A stretch of DNA of 64,000 nt from Plectrocnemia conspersa (taxonomy: Eukaryota > Arthropoda > Insecta > Trichoptera > Polycentropodidae). The stretch is taken from NCBI GenBank assembly GCA_009617715.1, contig VTFK01000330.1, positions 124,001-188,000 on the forward strand, in the 5' to 3' direction. Below the pieces are notes generated by a model. The model worked only from the letters and a program-made list of their open reading frames with translations, did not search any database and was not told the DNA's origin. This document shows positions 39,113-51,229 of this stretch, one piece after another. The position numbers and the translations under genes are program-made. Position 1 is the first letter of the stretch. Each line of letters starts with the position of its first letter.

Positions 39113-39370
39113 TTAGATATAGAAAAAGCTTTCGACGCGTTATGACATGACTGTTTGCTTCACAGACTATACGAATTGAAAGTTTTGCTTAAGAACTTGA
39201 AAATTTAAAAATGTGATACTTTGTTGTTTCAATAATTAATGAACACTCGATACCGCGTAAAATTCCAGCGAGGATTTTTAAGAGAAGTTGGCTCAAGCCG
39301 TTTCTCTTTATATTTCATACGAACGATATTCCAAAATTAAAAAGTACGCTGATCATCTCAAACATGTACT
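39113..39370 (+). pseudogene. Reverse transcriptase fragment of a jockey-type LINE
   Basis: The + frame from 39113 reads LDIEKAFDAL, then a stop TGA where the family has Trp, then HDCLLHRLYELK. This is the RT palm motif A region (the Asp of AFD is a catalytic metal ligand). After a degenerate stretch, 39250-39345 matches, with frameshifts, the region from the RVKF-type motif to the NIYTNDIPK motif before motif C. The YADD/FADD catalytic box is only suggestively present (ACGCTGATCATC near 39345). Stops and frame changes show it is inactive. The fragment is about 260 bp with no recognisable 5' or 3' end. Confidence 0.75.
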
Positions 39371-40260
39371 TACATATCTATATAAATATGGATTAATAAA
39401 CATAATTTGTTATAGCTTCTTGTAGCTATCGCTTAAAACACCGTTGCGTTTGGCAATCATATAAGTTAAACTTTTTCAAATGCTGATACTGATCGGGATG
39501 GTGAAGAATAAGATACGCAATCGCGAATTTAACGATTTCAATCAAATTGCGTATTAAATATCAATATTGTACATACTACACTTTCAAGTCTCTCAAGTAT
39601 ATCAAGTTTATACACCTGCGTCTAAACTATAAATTAATAGAATGTCGCTAAACAAGGAGAGCTCGAAAATGTAAAAATGTGATACTTTGCAATTCAGAAA
39701 AGTAGTAAACTTTTTATCCATCATTTTTTTTTGAATAACACACAGCATTTATAAAAATATTCTAAATCACATATCAGTGCTACAAACTTTTTTCAAAGCA
39801 AATTTATAATGTAACAAGAAAGGAAATAGCATGCTATCTACAATAGCATATTTCGATCGAGATAAATAATCACATAAATACAAGTCGTATCCATATCTTG
39901 CAAAGCAATCTCAAAGATTTTTAAAAGTAACAAATTATTATTAATGTTACAATAAAGTTTTTCGAGAAAGATATTAAAACACATTTTAAATCAGATAACG
40001 TCTAACAAACTTTTTGGTAATAACGCGATCATTGTGAAAGATTAAAGTACTTAATTTATATAATGGATAACACCAATTTTGCAGATTGTAAGAAAGCCAC
40101 TATTACAATTTATTTGCCAGAATAACTCACGTATTGTTCAAGGTGGAATCTCAGAGAGCTATAAATTTTGTTCGGGGTGAACACAATAAAAAAACATATT
40201 AAAAACATTTTTAATACTCTTCCACTTAACCTCAATAAATCAATCTGAACGCTTTAATGC
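39371..40260. other. Unassigned, possibly further LINE debris
   Basis: Moderately complex at 39410-39560, which may be decayed sequence downstream of the RT fragment, then AT-rich. The words AAAATGTGATACTTTG recur at 39209 and 39675, hinting at internal duplication of the debris. No gene seen. Confidence 0.35.
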
Positions 40261-40880
40261 AGTAACGAGAATTTATTTATATACGCCAACCGCAAACAAT
40301 GAGCTCAAATCTTGTCGAAGGGCATTAGATAAATTGTCTGAGAGCTCCTCGTTATTATTAAAATATTCCCAGGCGAGAAGAAAAAATAAAGAAGTGTTAA
40401 TAACGCCTAATGAGACCCTAGCCGCGGACCGTGGCCGCATTAAGGCAGGCGGAAAAATATGCAAAGAGTTGCTTTGTGGCGAATTTTCCAGAAATTACCG
40501 GCGTTTTCCATGCCTACCTAAAGATTTTCACACAATAGCATTTTCGACGGTTCTATACATATACATATACCTACGTACGAACAATAAAATCTCTGTTTGT
40601 TCTGACGCTTTGCGGTTTGTTTGCAGTGTGGGGAAAATTCCTTCTTGCTTCTATTTTATATTTTTATTTTTTTAGACGCCTTTACACTCGTTTACTAGTA
40701 CGCATTTATATATATACGCATACAACTTTACGACCGGTAGTAAAATGCTAAACCATTGCGACACATTTTATCCCCGTCTTCTTATTTGAAGGAGAAAGTG
40801 AAGAATAACGCTTGTGGTTCTCGCCGCGTTTTCACTGTAAAATTAATTACCCAATTTATGTATTTACGTGGTCTGTGTAC
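40261..40880. other. GC-elevated island, candidate noncoding element
   Basis: A complex stretch with GACCCTAGCCGCGGACCGTG (about 40412) and AAGGCAGGCGGAAAAATATG. A 113-codon + frame at 40334-40675 and a 63-codon minus frame overlap, but neither shows a domain and the + frame degenerates into a low-complexity end. Judged noncoding. Confidence 0.4.
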
Positions 40881-42770
40881 ATATTACGTGATATTCCGCA
40901 ATTATGGTCCATATTAATGTATTTTTCAAATTCTGAACTCATATGGCAAACATTTTTTTACATTGATAATTTATTCTAGAGTTTATTAGTATTTATTTAG
41001 TAGAATATACAAAAATAACAACCAAAACATATACCAATTCTTTACGCGAAATTATTTCATAATTTCAACATAACAAGTATTTATTATCTCTAAAATACGA
41101 CAAGAAGCTTCGCTTCTGCCACTAAATAAAATAATATGCGCTAAGAAATTTTCCGTTTATATTTTAATTTATGTTTGAAATAACATTAAAAATAACATTA
41201 TTTTTTTCTCATTTATTATACAATCACTTTTAAGATTAGTATGAAAAGGTGTATCGTAAATTATTTTTTATGATGCTTTTTTTCAAACTGTAGTCTAGAA
41301 AATCATGTTAGTTTTGATCAGAAAAGAAAAGACTAAGACTGGACGAGAATTACTTCTTAAAAATTTTGTGAGAAAAATGACAAATCAATAATTTTAATAA
41401 ATTTATGAAATTCACAGATTTTCATTATTGCCGTTTAATGTACAAAAACCGTTGCATTTTTTTAAACCACTTTATCAAAAATGATGGGCCCATGCCAGAT
41501 GTTAAAAAATATGCATACTTTCTTGAAGTTTTTTTACAGGTTGAAAGTATTTGAGTAGCAAAAAATTGTGTACGATTTTTTTTAACTACTCTAATCGTCC
41601 CTATCTATGCTTTGGTAGTCTAAGAACTACAATAAATTTTAATCATACTAATAAAAAGCATGGAAATTGGCAGATTGCACAAATGTATGGTGGCTTTTGG
41701 CGGAATTTTTTTAATCATAAATTTCTGATTCCATTTTAGATTCTATATGCCTTTTAAAAAAAAGGTATTTTGAGAAGTTTTTTTATAAACTCTTTATTTA
41801 TTAATATAATATATACCCTTAAATATTTAAAAAAATATTGCAAAAATAAAAACAGAGAAAATATTTTACATACATTTAAAAAGGAACTGCATTATTATAA
41901 TATAATCAACTACTATATATTTCATACATATTCATGAAAACTACTCAAGAATTGTCAGTTTCGTGAGAATTTTCAGAATGCCAATTTGAAACCTTATTTG
42001 TTTTAGTTAATGCGGTGTTATTATTAATTAAAGGTCTGAGTTCCGCGATTGCGGCAAGCTCTTTAAATCAGAGTATTGCAAAGTTTTATTTCTACAAGTG
42101 TACACCCAGGTCAACAATCGATTTTAATTGTATACTACTACCATGTTTACTTTATATAGGCAGTGACAAAGCTTGTCTATGTTTCGAAAAGGTATTTGAC
42201 TGTGTTTTTCTGTTTCTTATTTAATTGCTTTGATTTTCGGAAAAATCTACATTTCGCTCGCAATTATATTATAACCGCATACATATAATAATGTATTTTT
42301 CAATTTTTAAAAATTAGTTATAGTTTTCATATACACCAAAATTTATTTTGTACCAAATGACTGAAATCCACTGAAAACAATTTAAATTTTTAAAATAATA
42401 GCTTTTTAAATGCGTGAATTATTTTATTAGATAATGAATGCAGTTTTTATGAAAGTATTTATTTAATGTACTATGGATTTATCTATCGCAGCAACAACAA
42501 CTTCACATTCAAATGATTATCCTTCTTTTACATGATATCTTGGTACATATATGACATGACCATAATAGCACTACAACTAAGATTGAAAAGGCGTTACTTA
42601 AAAAAATCTTGTTTCTGCATTATATATAAAAATGTCATTGTATTTTATCCAAATTTTAGTGAAATTTAAACTATTGCTTTAAACTTCAATAATTTATTTT
42701 ATTTATGTATTTTAAATAAACCAATTTACACATAAGTGCTTACTTTTTAGGGCCAAATTGAATTATGTAC
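40881..42770. other. AT desert
   Basis: No recognisable gene or RNA. Small frames at 41551-41739 and 42015-42224 are domainless. Confidence 0.45.
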
Positions 42771-43140
42771 ATCTCACAAGGTCAAGTAAGCGGATGGCGC
42801 TCGACTTTAATTCGAAGTTTATTACATTTCGCGGTTCGTTTACCAAAGAGGCTTGATTAAAAATCACAAAATCAGTTATTATGGTCACTCAAGGAAAGTT
42901 GGCAAAATATCCATTTCAAAGGTTGGCGGCGCCCTCGGGGGCCCGTCCCGCGAAGGGCCCTCAAAACTCCGAAAGGTACACAGAAAATTCGTATTCCAGG
43001 ATGGCGCTCCTTCCGCTTGTTTAGAAACGCTCCATTCGGATTCCATTAAAAATGTTTGCTCAATCAATGAAATTTGCAAATTTTCCACGTCGCGTAAATA
43101 ACAAATTTAATTAAATAATCGCCCTCGCCCGGTCGCAAAA
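42771..43140. other. CpG- and GC-rich island with paired GGGCCC
   Basis: The densest GC patch in the window is at 42927-42985: GGCGGCGCCCTCGGGGGCCC, with GGGCCC at 42939-42944 and 42955-42960. Both strands are open for 67-82 codons, without a domain. It may be a regulatory or boundary element; a promoter-type CpG island is unlikely because there is no associated gene. Confidence 0.45.
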
Positions 43141-43380
43141 ATTGTTGCGAATAAATATATTACAAATATAGGTTTAGAATATCTCTCACAGATAATTAAA
43201 TAAAATATTAAAATATATACGAAAAATAATTTTAAGTGCACATCATTTACTTTTATTTTGAATTTATAAACTTCTGATAATAACTTTTATTAGGAATTTA
43301 ACCACCAATTACTCTCTTGGATCACAAAAGAGTTCTGTTAAGCATGAGCTAATACTAGAAAATAATTAAATAACAGCTGC
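43141..43380. other. AT-rich spacer
   Basis: Nothing recognised. Confidence 0.4.
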
Positions 43381-43430
43381 TGTACTCTGCTTCAGCTACA
43401 ACGTCCGAAATTCTGGGTTCAAACTTTTCT
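43381..43430 (+). repeat. tRNA-derived SINE head fragment
   Basis: CTGGGTTCAAAC (43413-43424) is a B-box-like motif preceded by ACGTCCGAAATT. It parallels the fragment at 34707-34729. No full tRNA fold. Confidence 0.45.
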
Positions 43431-43524
43431 TAAAACGTTACAAATTTATATTGATAACACACATTTTGCTTAACTCGAAATTTTTCAGTAAAAAATATTT
43501 TTTTATCAAACAATTTTCGTGTTT

Positions 43525-43575
43525 GTAAGACGCTGGACTGATATTTCAAATGCCGCGGGATCGAGCTCCGCAGCA
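43525..43575 (+). repeat. tRNA-derived SINE head with intact T-arm
   Basis: A T-arm-like hairpin is present at 43555-43571: stem GCGGG, 7-base loop ATCGAGC, stem TCCGC. An A-box-like AAGACGCTGGACTG lies about 33 bases upstream, the usual A-to-B spacing. No acceptor stem, so it is a tRNA-related SINE head and not a tRNA gene. Confidence 0.5.
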
Positions 43576-44430
43576 GATTTGAATTCGTATTTATACAAAT
43601 GCGCTATTCTTAAAAATCAACTCAAGCTGCAAAGTTACATTTAATATATGCTGTTATTTGAATTAATAAAATTGCTGTCGCTGGTTTATAAAGTCAGTAT
43701 TCATTGAAATTTATAATATAAAATTTTATTTAGGTTCGAAGTTTCTTAATATTTTTATGCAAGATAAAAATGCATTTAGTGTTTTTTTATTGACGTTAAT
43801 GTATTCGCATAAATGTTATCTTTCTGGTGTGTTATAAATTTCATAGGTTATAAAATAAATATAAAATTGTTGCTTTAAATGTTAAAATCATTATCTGTAG
43901 TAAAATAAAAACATACATTTTATTAATTTTTTGTGAAGTATTTCTTTGATATATTTATATACATATATATAATATAATATAATATATACTTACATAGAAG
44001 TTTAATTTTTTAATAAAAAAATTCTTTCCCTAGCATCTAAATTTAAATTCAACACAATATCCTTGCATCCTTACATAGTTATTTTAACCACAAAACCAAT
44101 GATTTGATTAATTAATAATACGTTAACTTTATTTATAGTAATACAATAAATTGTAATTTAAATTATTTTATTTTAGTTATAAACATCACTTGCGGTTACC
44201 TGATGCATATGTCAGAATATAAAACTAAAATTAATAAACTAGCAAAATATAAAAAAACAATATGAACCTAAAGTATACTTTAAAATGCTATTTTAATACC
44301 TATATTTTACAGCTTTTTGAGGGTCAGAAGATGTTTAAAATTAGTTATCTATTAGTTATTCTAATATAAAAAAACTCGTTTTATAAATAAATTATTTTAT
44401 CTATCTTTATATTTTGACGATTAAATTTGT
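43576..44430. other. AT desert
   Basis: Nothing recognised. A dinucleotide-like ATATAC/ATAATATA tract lies at about 43955-43990. Confidence 0.45.
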
Positions 44431-44670
44431 CGTCTAGTTTGCTAGAGCTTTCTCCAAATAATAAAAGCTTTCATCGAACTTCCTTTGCATTTCCTTCCGG
44501 TTCCCGATACCACCGACCGGAAAACCGAGTTTTATGAATATGCATCAGATTTAATGTCCGCTTACCGGCTATTCCTTTAGCAACGCCTTCAAACCTACCC
44601 TTCTCTATTAACATGTGCCTTTATGGGCGAAAGCTAATGCTATAAAATGTAAATTGCCACCGATTTTACA
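44431..44670. other. GC-elevated island
   Basis: A sharply bounded complex stretch with CTTCCGGTTCCCGATACC, GACCGGAAAACCGAG and TATGCATCAGATTTAATG. No ORF. Candidate enhancer or conserved element, from composition only. Confidence 0.4.
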
Positions 44671-46480
44671 CCATGCGATAAAAATCCTTTATATATATAG
44701 GACGTCCAAAGATAGATATAAAATCAATAGGAACACAATCATTAATTTGTTAAACAATATACTTATAGCATAACTTAGTACTGAGGTTATCGGTTATAAC
44801 CTAAATTATATTTTTCTTTATTTTCCATTATGTTTCCAACCACAGCTATAAAATTTTAATTTTCACTCATGACAATGTAGTTTCCATCATAAGTCTATTA
44901 ATATAAATGCATTACTTTTTCATATTTTTAATAGGCACGCTTCTGAACTTTGAACTATACAAATAATTAAATAAAAATTATCTTTGGACACTCTGTAGTG
45001 GGTTAGATTTTGTTTTACGCGAAAACGATACTGCGTCAGAGTGCTTCTTTAATAAAGTTAAATGGTAAATCAATGCTTTTAATAAGCGATCCGCCCCACA
45101 TAAAGACGATTCATGTTACAATCACAGATTTTATGACGGGTTTCTGGTTTGTAAAACAATGGAATTGAATCAACAATAAACGATAATTGGTTTGTGTTTA
45201 TTGAATATGTGATAAACACAAATCACTGTTGAGACACCTTAAATGTAATGTGATCTTAAAGGCAATTATCCTGATGGGGTTAGATTGCGTGTAATTGCCA
45301 TTATGCGTACTGAATTCCATTTATGTTATATAACTATATACATAATATAATATGTACATTAAAATAAACTACTAAGTTAAATTTTAATTAATATTTTCTT
45401 AAAGCATAATATTGATTCGCGTAAAAACTTGTTTGTCTGCTAAATAATTTAATTTACTTCTTGATGATAAAAAGAGATAATTAAAATAAATATAAATGAG
45501 TACATCCTACTTCTTACAAAATTTTTACGTTTTCTAAATTCAGTTTCGCTAAAACTGTTTTACTTTCTTTCTTTAAAAACTTTATAATATATTGCCAGTG
45601 CTGCTTAATATCGAATAGGTCTTGTTAAATAATGATGAGAATGACAGAATCCTACATAAAGTCATTGTCTTCTATAAATATTCATTACATGTTGAACTAA
45701 AACTATGTAAAAACTTTTACTATAATGTACAAAATATAAAAGGGTTTTGCTAAAAATTTATATTGGGAAATTCTGTAAATTCAAAACCACATTACGACAA
45801 ATGCAAATTGGACAAGTCAACATCGACGGATCGCAAATTGTCATTTAATGGTTAAATCAGTCGGTTCTATCGTGATTATTTCCTTTTATATATTTATTAT
45901 TTTATTAGTCAATTGATATTATTTCATACGAGTTTTTATAACCAGTTTTAATTACAAGTATATCGTATCCTTCAGTACTTGTTAATTTTTGTTATGTATC
46001 TGTATCTCAAACACTTATATATAGCATATAGATATTTGAAGCACTTTGATCATAATTTTTCTACATAGATGTATCAAAGAAAGCATTTATTTTGCGAGTA
46101 AATTTGGAAAATATTGAGCTGCTGTCTTATTTATTGTTTGACGCAATTCAAATTTCTCAAACCTAAAATAAGTATGAGTATTTCGAAGACCCGTTACCTA
46201 ATTAACACTATATTATTGTAATTAAAATAATTACGAATATATCTACATATATTATACAATCATGAAAATAAATTTTCAGTAAGTTATTTGCAGCAGAACA
46301 TTGCATAAAAAATCATACCGCTAGTGTTTTTTATTAGACTAAAATGTGAACTGAGAATTATATTTTTGTAATATAAATTTATATTTAATAAATGATTCTC
46401 TTCACGACACCTCACCACTACTAATACATTTAAGTTATTTTAGTAATAATTTCTCATTTTAATAAATATAATGGACCATA
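44671..46480. other. Mostly AT-rich, no gene
   Basis: A moderately complex patch at 45040-45310 (GATCCGCCCCACATAAAG; a tandem-like ACAAT / ATAAACAC composition) has no ORF or RNA signature. Confidence 0.35.
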
Positions 46481-47160
46481 GTGAGACATGCCATATATGT
46501 GACTACATTCGTAGTAAATTAATTAAACACCGCCGTGTCGCTGCGGCTCTTGCACATTTTATTTGCTTAAAAACTTCAACGTAGTATTCTAATATACATA
46601 CATATATGTATATGTATCATATCTATAAATATATATGGTAATATGACATATGTGTCCTTCCATAAGTGCGGTTATGTGTCATCTGCATTCAGCATCCATT
46701 CATCTTGCTCGCTCGTGTGCGTGTGGTCCTTTTGGAGTCTTTCACGCCATCTTGGATAACATTCCTGAATTTACCCCCATTTGACAGTGATACATTATCA
46801 AATCTCTATTTACACTCATTGTACATTACGTACACAAGTATATATAAAAAATATATAATATTAATAACGACCACTACTAATCAATTTGTTTTTATCTAGA
46901 AACGCTTAAACACAAAACAGAGTTTAACCCCTCGAATTATATTTGAGCTACATGTTATTGGCGCTTAATATTCCTATGTTAAAATTGGTTATGGGTCTCT
47001 TGTTGGTAATCAACCTTCTTTCTTCGCTTATCGGCGGCCCTCCAAGGCCCTTTAATAGCCTTAAGGGTTCATTCGGTGTCTTCGTTTGGCTTTCATTGTT
47101 CGTGAAATCTCTTAATCCCGTGAGATACAGAGATACTTCGTGATGAAAGAGATTCAGATC
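46481..47160. other. Small complex islands (46480-46560, 46660-46790 and 46920-47160)
   Basis: The last includes CGGCGGCCCTCCAAGGCCC and ends in TAATCCCGTGAGATACAGAG. A 66-codon + frame at 46943-47143 is hydrophobic and unrecognised; it has no receptor transmembrane motif. Judged noncoding. Confidence 0.35.
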
Positions 47161-47786
47161 TTTTTGTTTTTTCTTTCATTTCTTATTCTATAGATATATG
47201 ATATTAAAACGAATAATTTTATATTAAATTATCTTAAAATGATTTTCTATTATTAATAATATTTTGCTACCGTAGCTAAGAACTATATTTATTTTATATA
47301 ATTACTAGTGATAAAAGTTACCAAAATCTTTAAATATTTTTTTATCTAATAAGAAGTTATCGAATTTATTAAATCTTGTAAGAGTCACGCATTGTTGTGC
47401 AAGAGAATTTGACCTTTAAGATTAATCAGTGCATTGACCAGAGGTTTCTCTGAACTCCTAACTCTTAGTGGTTTCGCTAAGATTCGCGAAATGCTTACTT
47501 TTGTCCAACTGCCATGATATTCTTAAAGTATTTTTAGTTTAATATAACGTTTTCTAGACATCGATGATTTTAGGATCATATTTTTTTAATTTAATTACAT
47601 TTTTCAAATAGTTTAAAAATATTTTTAATTGCATTTAAGGTAGAGATTACTTTACTATACATTTAAAATACACCTTATATATTTTTTATAGTCACGTTGA
47701 ACTTAAATTGAGTTTATAAACAAGTTAATTGATTTCAAAGTCTCGTAGTTACCTTTTAATATAAAACAGCTATACACAATTATTAA
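47161..47786. other. AT-rich spacer
   Basis: Nothing recognised. Confidence 0.4.
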
Positions 47787-47947
47787 TGCCTGCACTACAC
47801 TCGCTGGAAGTTGGCCAAGGTTGGCCAAGGACGGAGAATATAGTGTGTTACTTTGGGGTTAGTTCGGTCGAGTTCATTGAGAACATTGTTGGCAAACGGA
47901 CCGAAGTCAAAGGAACCGAAGTCGGAGCTGCTCTTTCGAGCGTGAGC

Positions 47948-48006
47948 GGTGAGATACTTTCTCTTTCGCTCTCTTGCGTGTTAAGTGACGATAGTGAGAG
48001 AGATAA
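47948..48006 (+). repeat. Half copy of the 4595-4743 palindrome family
   Basis: Reads GGTGAGATACTTTCTCTTTC and continues through GCGTGTTAAGTGACGATAG. It matches one arm of the palindromic element at 4595-4743 for about 58 bp with few differences. It lies inside the 928-bp element, so it either inserted there or is the source of the palindrome. Confidence 0.8.
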
Positions 48007-48024
48007 TGATATGGTTTTTCGCGA

Positions 48025-48060
48025 ACTGAAATAGAACGAGTAACTCGGTTCAATTTCAGT
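48025..48060. repeat. Small nested hairpin
   Basis: ACTGAAAT (48025-48032) pairs with ATTTCAGT (48053-48060), and GAGT/ACTC pairs inside. It lies within the 928-bp element. Confidence 0.55.
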
Positions 48061-48714
48061 ATGCGCGTAGGCGTCTTATGGTCAACACGCATGTCGAGCG
48101 CTGCATCGTGGTCAAGTTATAATACCACATGCTTATCGGGGACTTGAACAGAATCTTACTGACATCTTTGAATATTTTAGGGCACCAAAAGGGATTAGTT
48201 ATATTTTTGATAGTATATTTTTCTAACAGATATCGTTATTATATTTTTTTTCATATAAAATTTAATAATTAAAAAATAATTAGTGGTACTTGATTTTGTT
48301 AAAAAAAATCGTTTCGAATATCCTTATGTATTTTCCTATATCGGTTTATATTATATAAATGTCACACCATAACGAATTCATATTTAGAATCAATGGCGAC
48401 AAATTCTAGGATAGTCACAGATGTGGTGCTCGTATTCTGAAGTATCATTTTGATGCCTTATGGCATTTTGCAAAAACCGACAAAGATTTTGCGTAAATTG
48501 CATATTTACGACCAAAAAGTTTTCACTGATATTGTATTGGTGAGTGCCCTCACAAACTTAATAAAATGACAATTTAAAAATTTCGATTATTTCGTACATT
48601 TTTCGATCGCGCGCAAATATTCCAGCTGTAAGTGACGGAAGCCGCCGTCCGGACGTCATTCACGGATGTCATTAACTTCTGTTCGGATAACTTCCAGAAA
48701 GTGTAGTGCAGGCA

Positions 48715-49450
48715 AAATATTATTTATAAAATAAATTAAACACCTTTTATCAAAATAAATATATTACCTCTTACTCCATTCTTGACCATGACTGTCATTG
48801 ATATCGTAGAAGTGGCTTCTTCTTTGGAACAGAAAAAAACAAACCACCAGATAAACCTCGCACTTAACAGGATTAGGAATTTAGACAGATTTTCAAGCGC
48901 ACACTGCAAACAAAACGTTTGTGTTTCTAAACTTTGTCACGTTACACAGACCCTAGCGGAAATTATATTGTTGCCAACAATTTTCAAAATTTTTATTGTA
49001 ACTTTTTTTCTAAATATGCTTTATATCTTGTTTATTATAAGTATTTTTTACACGAGCTTGCTGCTTTATCAAATAATTCTTTGTTTCAATAATTTCTCCT
49101 ACACACTGACATTTGCGCTTAGATCCAATAGAATTTCTACCCTTTATTTCGTTCACTCCGTGATTAATTCGCGCGACGCGTGCGCGGCAAAAAAAGTCTC
49201 GTACGCCTGAAGAATGTTGATTAAGTGATTTTTAGTTGTGATATTTTTTTGATTTGCTCATTTTCTGCTTTTCAAGTGATTAATGGCACGCAATGTGGTG
49301 TAGCGCGGCGCTATTTTTCACATTAAACCCATAAAGATCCATTAGTGATGGCTGAACGGCGGCGTGAAAGCTTCCTCGCACGCCGCTTTGCAGCTTTTGA
49401 AAGCTCCGCTTAGACCACGTCTCGCGCGCTTAGAAAGCTGTCAATATGTA
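48715..49450. other. AT-rich then island at 49130-49440
   Basis: The longest open frame of the window (+ 48782-49210, 142 codons) is here. It has no domain, its middle is a run of Phe/Ile/Leu from AT-rich DNA, and it lacks splice or family support. The island (CGCGCGACGCGTGCGCGGC near 49171, CCTCGCACGCCGCTTTGCAG) is GC-rich and probably noncoding. Confidence 0.4.
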
Positions 49451-50220
49451 TATTTTTTAGCAATTCATGCCCATTTATAACGGTTAAACTATTCGATGTA
49501 TATGCATATTAGCATCGTAAACGAACGTAGTTAGATTTTGCATTTTATTACACCCTTTCTGTGAGACATTTTTCATCATCTTGTGCAGCTTTGCCAAGTT
49601 AATATATTACATCAACTTAGTTAAGGTAAAAGGTCAATTATATTATTAATCAAAAAAATTTTAATAATATATTTAGTATGACACAATAGTGACTGTCAAA
49701 ATATTTTTTCAACTTTCTATAAAATATGTATATATATATGTATAATGATTACAAATGTGTTAGTTCTAGTAATACATAATTATATAGAAAGAGCTTTTGA
49801 ATAAAATTAAGACGCATTTATAATATAATATATATATATATGCAACCTTACAGTTTAGTTACAGATCAATTAAAATACAAAAACCTAATTTATGTATATG
49901 GTAAATATATAATTGTAATGATTTTTTTTATATAGAGCTACATTTTTTATTTAAATAGCAATTTGTCTTTCTTAAATTTCTTGATGGCTATCAATATTTC
50001 ACGCGTGAACTCTAGTTTGATAATAATTCATACCTAACCTTCAACCTTTTTCTATGCTCCTTTATCAGGCATTATATAAATAAATATTACTTTTAATAGT
50101 TATATTCATATAATGAATACAAATATTAAAAATAATCTTCACGTAAATCTATCTACCTCGATGGCGCCCCATATTCAATTAAATTACCCTATCACATCTA
50201 AATTTTATTACCAAATAAAT
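49451..50220. other. AT desert
   Basis: Nothing recognised. Confidence 0.45.
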
Positions 50221-50580
50221 CGTTGCTGGAACAATGCTTATTTATTCAAACCATTTTACGATTAGATTATCGCCCGAGAGCTTTGGCACCGTCCGCGTAA
50301 TTATTTTCTCCACAGTGTATAGTCTCATAATGAAAGCATTATTGTTGGGCGAAACTTTTCCAAAGGGGTTATATTGCTGTTGTTTCGCGGCCAAGTTTTC
50401 GCATTTTACGTCCGCCGAAAAAGGGGGTGGAATTTTTTGCGCCCTTATTTCCCGGCAACATCTGTCCGGTCGCAATCGCTTTCTTTTGATCACATCCCAT
50501 TGTAAGAGATTGATACGATCATAAAAATATTGTGACGAGAATAAATAACCCTCGATTGCTTTCTTTTTTCCCATCTTCTT
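50221..50580. other. GC-elevated island, candidate noncoding element
   Basis: Complex DNA with GTCCGCCGAAAAAGGGGGTG (about 50411) and GCGCCCTTATTTCCCGGC. Both strands are open for 96-116 codons in overlapping frames, without a domain. It contains the left arm of the inverted repeat described separately. Confidence 0.4.
50527..50564 (+). repeat. Left arm of a 38-bp inverted repeat pair
   Basis: ATATTGTGACGAGAATAAAT begins a 38-base sequence that recurs inverted at 51598-51635 with a single mismatch (CTCGATT versus CTCAATT). Confidence 0.85.
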
Positions 50581-51229
50581 CCAATATACCAAGACGACTG
50601 CTCGATATATTAAAAAATAATTTTTATTTGATGTATTGTATTACAATATATACATAAATAATTAAGCTTTAATCAACATATTTCACTAAATTAGAATTAC
50701 ACAATATTGTAATTGAATAAGAATATTATCATTTATTTCTCATACTTACATGATTTATACTCTTTTTTCCGACTTAAATATATTTGAAAATCTGATTATC
50801 TATATAAAATATACTCGCAATAATACAAGATTATAAAAAAAATTATCAAATTATATAATCTAATTAAAAAAGGTTTCTTTATTATTAAATTATTGTGTAC
50901 ATTATATTTCATAAACCAGTGCTTTTGGTATAATTTTTATTATTTTATTTAATAATACACAATTAGCGCATAACTAAGTAAATTGAAAATAACATAAGAA
51001 ATATAATCAAAGTTTAATTAAAAAATACCTATTGGTAAAAAACGTATTGTTATTTTTGATCATAGATTTGCTCATTATTTTGTAAGTCATATAAAAGTAA
51101 ATGTTTTAACTTTCCAAGTGCACTGGAAAATATATCGCCTGTTTTATATAGTATGTTATGTCAGTATCCCCATCGTCCTTTTCATCTCTTTCGTCTAAAT
51201 TTTCTTAGAAATTGCATATGCCACCGGCA
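50581..51229. other. AT desert between the inverted-repeat arms
   Basis: Nothing recognised. Confidence 0.4.

Larger units (their letters stand above)
47787..48714. mobile_element. 928-bp DNA transposon-like element with 26-bp terminal inverted repeats
   Basis: The left end 47787-47812 begins TGCCTGCACTACACT and continues CGCTGGAAGTT. The right end 48689-48714 is its inverted copy (AACTTCCAG ... TGCAGGCA), matching at 24 of 26 positions. Just inside the left end, TTGGCCAAGG is tandemly duplicated (47811-47830). The ends are clearly GC-richer than the interior. No transposase is encoded, so this would be a non-autonomous element. Flanks AATTATTAA and AAATATTAT match at only 7 of 9, which in AT-rich DNA is not decisive for a target duplication. 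The superfamily is not recognised. Confidence 0.7.

Noticed and set aside
40334..40675. 113-codon + frame in a GC-elevated island
   Set aside because: Overlapped by an open minus frame, no recognisable domain, no plausible splice pair.
43525..43575. tRNA gene
   Set aside because: The T-arm folds but the acceptor stem is absent.
46943..47143. Hydrophobic + frame as a further receptor transmembrane exon
   Set aside because: Lacks the conserved Asn/Asp motifs of class A helices 1 and 2 and has no matching splice sites.
47783..47786. TTAA next to the 928-bp element as a piggyBac target site
   Set aside because: TTAA is absent from the other side (the right flank is AAAT), and the termini do not look like piggyBac.
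48782..49210. Longest open frame of the window (142 codons, +)
   Set aside because: No domain, a low-complexity Phe/Ile/Leu centre from AT-rich DNA, and no splice context or coding-like composition. Expected by chance at this length of window.
50242..50592. 116-codon minus frame and the overlapping + frame
   Set aside because: Both strands are open because stops are rare in this GC-richer island. The shared peptide with 51489-51767 simply reflects the inverted DNA repeat.
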